Origin: Clostridiales bacterium | GTDB lineage: Bacteria > Bacillota > Clostridia > Oscillospirales > Oscillospiraceae | Reading direction: 5' to 3' | NCBI GenBank assembly: GCA_019421975.1 | Contig: JAHZEE010000013.1 | Coordinates: 1-8,275 of the forward strand | Length of the DNA stretch: 8,275 bases | Shown here: positions 5,901-8,275 of the stretch, in pieces | How positions within the stretch are numbered: the first letter of the stretch is position 1 | Layout of the letters: each line of letters opens with the position of its first letter | Made by a program: the position numbers and the translations under genes | Notes under the pieces: model-generated | What the model was told of the DNA's origin: nothing | The model's input: only the letters and a program-made list of their open reading frames with translations | The model's database searches: none

Positions 5901-8275
5901 CTGGGGGCCGACATCACAGTGGACGATGTGGCCTTTACCGGCATCGGCAACGCGGCCTATCCCTTCGGCGGCCATCTGGACGGCCAGAACCACACGGTGG
6001 ATCTGACCCTCAGCACGGCTGCGGCCTATACAGGCCTGTTCGGCTACCTCAACCTGGTCGGCGGCAGCGCCGCCAGCCTGAAGGACCTGAATCTCAACTG
6101 CACCATCGAGGTGGAGCTGACTGCCGGAGATTACTACATCGGCGCACTCGCAGGCAGAATGGCCGCATATGCGTGCGAGATGGACCATGTGACGGTTGAG
6201 GTGCAGGGCATTGAAGTGACCGGCGCGGCGGCCGGCAAGGTGGTCTATGTGGGCGGCCTGATCGGAAATGGCCAGCTGATGGAGCCGGGGGCAGAGCTGG
6301 AGGTGCGCGGCGCAATCGAGGTGAATGCCGCGGCAGATTCGCTCTATGTCGGCGGCGCGCTGGGCGGCGGCGGGATCACAGTGCCGGTCACGGTGCGATA
6401 CTGCGACGGCGCTGCGCTGCGCGCGACCAACGCTGCCGGCCATGTGATCCTGGGCGGCCTCATCGGCTACTGCCCCGGCGACAGCGTGGATCTGCGCGGC
6501 AGCAAGCTGGTCAATGAGACCGGCCAGAGGCTCACATTTGCAGCGGAGAGCACCAGCACCGGCGCCAAGCAGAATGTCTATGCCGGCGGCTGGGTTGGAA
6601 ATCTCACGGCGGCGACAGCCGCCAGCGACGATTGGCTGTATGTGGACGGCACCACACAGAGCCAAGGGGAATTTGGCGTGTCGGCCAAGAGCGCGGGCTC
6701 CCAGACCATGGCCGGCGGCGTGGTGGGCTTTGCTGCAACCGCCTACTCCCTCTCCATCCGGGACTATGAAAACGAGATGGCGGTGACGAGCAGCCGCTAT
6801 GCCGGCGGCCTGGCCGGCATGGTTACCGGCTCCGACAAGCGCGTCGAGCTGACCAACTGCGCCAACCATGGGGACATTACAGGCGGCAGCGCCAATGTGG
6901 GCGGCCTCATTGGCTACCTCTCCTTTACAAGCGGCAGCACGGCAGACGGCAGCGTCCGGATCCTTGACACGGTCAACACCGGCACAGTCCGCAGCAGCGG
7001 CACCTATACCGGCGGCCTGATCGGCGGCATCCGGTGCGCCAGCGCGGTGCTGGACAACTGCGTCAACACGGGCAGCGTGTACAATGAGAGCGAAAGCAGC
7101 GCGTACCTGGGCGGCCTGGCGGGCTCTGTGCAGACGGCGCTGACGCTTCAGAGCAGCGCCAACGGCGGCGCGCTGCAGGGCGGTGGCAGGGCTAGCCTGG
7201 GCGGCCTGGTTGGCCAGATGAATGCGGCGGCCGACCTCAGCTGCGCTGGCTCATTGTACTTAAAAACAGACGAGATTTCCAATGCAGTGGGCGCTCCGGC
7301 AGGCACGGCGGATCCGGCGGGCGCGGCTGCGCTGGACACCGCGGCGCTGTGCGGGGACGAGCTGGTCTTTGGAACGCCCATCGAGGCGCTGACCGAGACG
7401 GCCCCTGCGGCGCTGCGCGCAGAGGGCGACGCAGTGCTCAGCGGCCGGACGGTGCAGTACACCAGGGCCGGTGCGCAGGTGGAGGCCACATTCTGCTGGG
7501 GGGATCTGCCGCTTTTGACCGTGACTGCGGCGGTCAGCCCGCTGGATGTCTCCGACGCGGCTGAGATTGCCGGCCTTCAGAGCGCCTATGTGTATACCGG
7601 CGCGGCCATCACGCCGGAGATCACCGTGGTTTATAACGACACAGCGCTGCTGGCGGGAACCGACTACACGGTGCACTACAGCGGCAACCAGGAGGTCGGC
7701 ACCGCGCAGGTCGAGGTTTTGTTCCAGGGAAATTACACCGGCACGGCTGCGGCCACCTTTGAAATCGCTGCCGAGGCGCCCTTGGAGGTCGCGGCAGAGG
7801 GCTATACCGGCGTCTATGACGCCCAGGCGCACACCATCTCGGTGACGGCGCCCGAGGGGGCGGAGGTGTACTACGCGTTGGCCCAGGACGGCGTGTATGA
7901 CCAGACGGCCCCTGCCGCCCGGACAGATGCGGGAACCAGCGTCGTGTGGTACCAGGCGACGCTGGACGGGGCCAGCATCACCGGCTCGGCCGTGATCTCG
8001 ATTGCGCCCCGGCCGCTCACCATCACAGCGGACAGCCTGCGGGTGGAGCAGGGCGGCGAAGCGCCCGTATACACCTACACGGCAGACGGCCTGGCGGGGG
8101 ACGATGCAGTTGGCTCCGTGCAGTTCTCGTGCGACGCGGATCTGACAGTTGCCGGTCTCTATCCGATCACGCCGTCCCAGGCGGTGTTCTCCAAGGGCAG
8201 CGCGGACAACTATCAGATCACCTATGCCGCCGGCACCCTGACGGTCTATACCAAGTCCTCCGGACACGGCGCTAC
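2928..8275 (+). CDS. giant secreted multidomain surface protein, putative adhesin (3'-truncated by window)
   Basis: The ATG follows GGGAGGG at 9 nt. The frame is open without a stop for 1782 codons to the window edge. A Sec signal peptide is evident: MKKR, a hydrophobic core, and ALA at 23-25 with likely cleavage after Ala25. Then come: residues ~45-305, a LamG/concanavalin-like sandwich ending in NAFRLYDRDLTEAE; ~400-460, a FIVAR-like helical segment (AYEALSELQKARV); ~465-545, an InlB/Flg_new-like repeat (FLGWYDG, TAHW); ~555-845 and ~940-1445, two GLUG-like blocks with many xGGLxG units; ~1538-1614, an Ig-like domain (YVYTGAAITPEI, GTDYTV, NYTG); ~1626-1690, a second Ig-like unit; ~1695-1774, an MBG-like domain (PRPLTITADS). 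The anchor (LPXTG or SLH) lies beyond the window, if present. Such architectures occur in Gram-positive surface proteins that bind glycans or host matrix; the ligand is unknown. No catalytic domain is seen. The promoter switch upstream implies phase-variable display. Confidence 0.93.
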   Translation, partial: MKKRLLSGLLVAAMLLTLLPATALATDGAPTGQMVVYAGETFTVSLDGSGTSDITISGYMDPESWYVTDGLVLMYDGIYNAGMNQTDADADTWTDLTGNTAALELNGVSNGQNAWDGNGLSLKNKTGTVRLPEINPQGEAGETYTFVDGITAEMVWTPDADSFLGSTGGDYVYTFGRDAENTADYGSGSMFGIRKDGVLLFYNAKHGDQSTSNFVASPSAKVERDYYAAYFTSDSDGHETAVSTNDGAAFKTARKTLTNDTLFNIGSIYFRNDLTGSSASRWQAEIALNAFRLYDRDLTEAETAQNAAVDAARYQDGTYTLPGTVKASGEREAVALCEFDFAAHRTQTVLSDVDFGSAGAELQLTLNRAGAYTLSFQTQSGTVTRDVSVISEEAAQAADAAGALIEALPAPDAVTSGDLAAVSAAQAAYEALSELQKARVGDEMAQKLADCVETLEKALEEEGYQVTVTFDLNDADSAIKAELERTPDDDKIPYLSSSFQLPVPTRALYTFLGWYDGDLQVTDGAGLAQIAWEKLYDTALTAHWQPAAAEEPYQITSGAQIYALARILAKAPKDDQDSILTAELKADYALFGVTEQYADGYAALQTASYEVAADGITLNAADDRQKAFTGIPNFSGTWDGMGRTIEVAFDLTGHTAQAAGQFGCLFASLSNATVRNLTLQGSVTGQISCAAGLQDMGVLAGATANTNAISNVICDVDVTLQATATGTATIYFGALVGRANAAGDGLKLDGCVNRGTLKVDYIGFTQNGGSRLGGLVGHAYSGVAMTGCSNEGDLSSAGSDTKANVGGLAGTGSVLYTDCVQSGNIVGNGYRIYAFTGMERGSSGNVIQLTVTGEAGQEVSYPADASQTQTLGTEPISFRIPVDYENGVVENNGFAYGQSLQVNGTRLDWYNLTSTALTARLNTAQAAPLQTPFQSWDDALEITTAQQLLAMQKAINDGDSASIDALYELGGRAAPENDEEARMTLQTAYYKLGADITVDDVAFTGIGNAAYPFGGHLDGQNHTVDLTLSTAAAYTGLFGYLNLVGGSAASLKDLNLNCTIEVELTAGDYYIGALAGRMAAYACEMDHVTVEVQGIEVTGAAAGKVVYVGGLIGNGQLMEPGAELEVRGAIEVNAAADSLYVGGALGGGGITVPVTVRYCDGAALRATNAAGHVILGGLIGYCPGDSVDLRGSKLVNETGQRLTFAAESTSTGAKQNVYAGGWVGNLTAATAASDDWLYVDGTTQSQGEFGVSAKSAGSQTMAGGVVGFAATAYSLSIRDYENEMAVTSSRYAGGLAGMVTGSDKRVELTNCANHGDITGGSANVGGLIGYLSFTSGSTADGSVRILDTVNTGTVRSSGTYTGGLIGGIRCASAVLDNCVNTGSVYNESESSAYLGGLAGSVQTALTLQSSANGGALQGGGRASLGGLVGQMNAAADLSCAGSLYLKTDEISNAVGAPAGTADPAGAAALDTAALCGDELVFGTPIEALTETAPAALRAEGDAVLSGRTVQYTRAGAQVEATFCWGDLPLLTVTAAVSPLDVSDAAEIAGLQSAYVYTGAAITPEITVVYNDTALLAGTDYTVHYSGNQEVGTAQVEVLFQGNYTGTAAATFEIAAEAPLEVAAEGYTGVYDAQAHTISVTAPEGAEVYYALAQDGVYDQTAPAARTDAGTSVVWYQATLDGASITGSAVISIAPRPLTITADSLRVEQGGEAPVYTYTADGLAGDDAVGSVQFSCDADLTVAGLYPITPSQAVFSKGSADNYQITYAAGTLTVYTKSSGHGA
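4587..5462 (+). repeat. first GLUG-like repeat block in the surface protein
   Basis: Residues ~554-845 open with a lead-in typical of these blocks (YQITSGAQIYALA, then a turn with FSGTWDGMGRTIEV). Beta-solenoid-like units follow: MGVLAG (from residue 696), FGALVG (732), LGGLVG (772) and VGGLAG (805). Intervening segments carry the C-x-N-x-G pattern (GCVNRG, GCSNEG). The repeats are divergent in DNA, so they are protein-level repeats rather than recent duplications. Confidence 0.7.
5748..7260 (+). repeat. second, longer GLUG-like repeat block in the surface protein
   Basis: Residues ~941-1444 repeat the module plan: ITTAQQLLAMQKAINDG, then YYKLGADI, then FGGHLDGQNHTV, then TGLFGYL. About eleven xGGLxG-type units follow, including IGALAG (1071), VGGLIG (1108), VGGALG (1141), LGGLIG (1175), and later AGGLAG, VGGLIG, TGGLIG, LGGLAG and LGGLVG. 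NC.N.G-type connectors are present in the last third. This duplicates the plan of the block at residues 554-845 and probably forms a long beta-solenoid stalk. Confidence 0.7.

Overview
The window looks like chromosomal DNA from a GC-rich Gram-positive bacterium, probably a gut Clostridia of the Oscillospiraceae/Lachnospiraceae type. The reasons are sigma-A-type promoters, U-tract terminators, tRNA genes with encoded CCA, strong GGAGG ribosome binding sites, and a very large secreted multidomain protein (LamG-like, FIVAR-like, InlB/Flg_new-like, GLUG-like and Ig/MBG-like segments) of a kind common in that group. This assignment is inferred from style, not from a database match.

Layout, left to right. 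(1) 1-1065: the 3' part of a gene for a hypothetical protein whose C-terminal half resembles a transglutaminase-like fold but seems to lack the usual catalytic Cys and His. (2) 1081-1574: two tRNA units, each with its own promoter and terminator: tRNA-Gly(GCC), then tRNA-Ser(TGA) plus tRNA-Ser(GCT). A second GC-rich hairpin follows at 1592-1628. (3) 1695-2537: a complete XerC/D-like tyrosine recombinase with all six catalytic residues. (4) 2533-2816: a perfect 24-bp inverted repeat enclosing 236 bp of AT-richer DNA. The left repeat overlaps the recombinase stop codon. The enclosed DNA carries a bidirectional hairpin terminator and an extended -10 promoter pointing left. (5) 2928 to the window end: an open reading frame of 1782 codons without a stop, encoding a secreted surface protein that continues past the window.

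The most interesting content is the combination of (3), (4) and (5). It reads as a self-contained phase-variation cassette: a dedicated tyrosine recombinase, its recombination sites, an invertible promoter with an insulating terminator, and a giant surface protein as target. In the orientation shown, the best promoter faces away from the surface gene, so the sequenced state is predicted OFF (or low). Inversion would place the promoter about 180 nt upstream of the surface gene's start codon, with the terminator behind it. A weaker rightward promoter candidate (consensus -35, poor -10) leaves some doubt about which orientation is ON.

The general principle is known, for example RecV-controlled cwpV in Clostridioides difficile and other invertible promoters of gut bacteria. 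I cannot tell whether this particular cassette has been described. The long minus-strand reading frames opposite the surface gene are codon-bias shadows and are not annotated.
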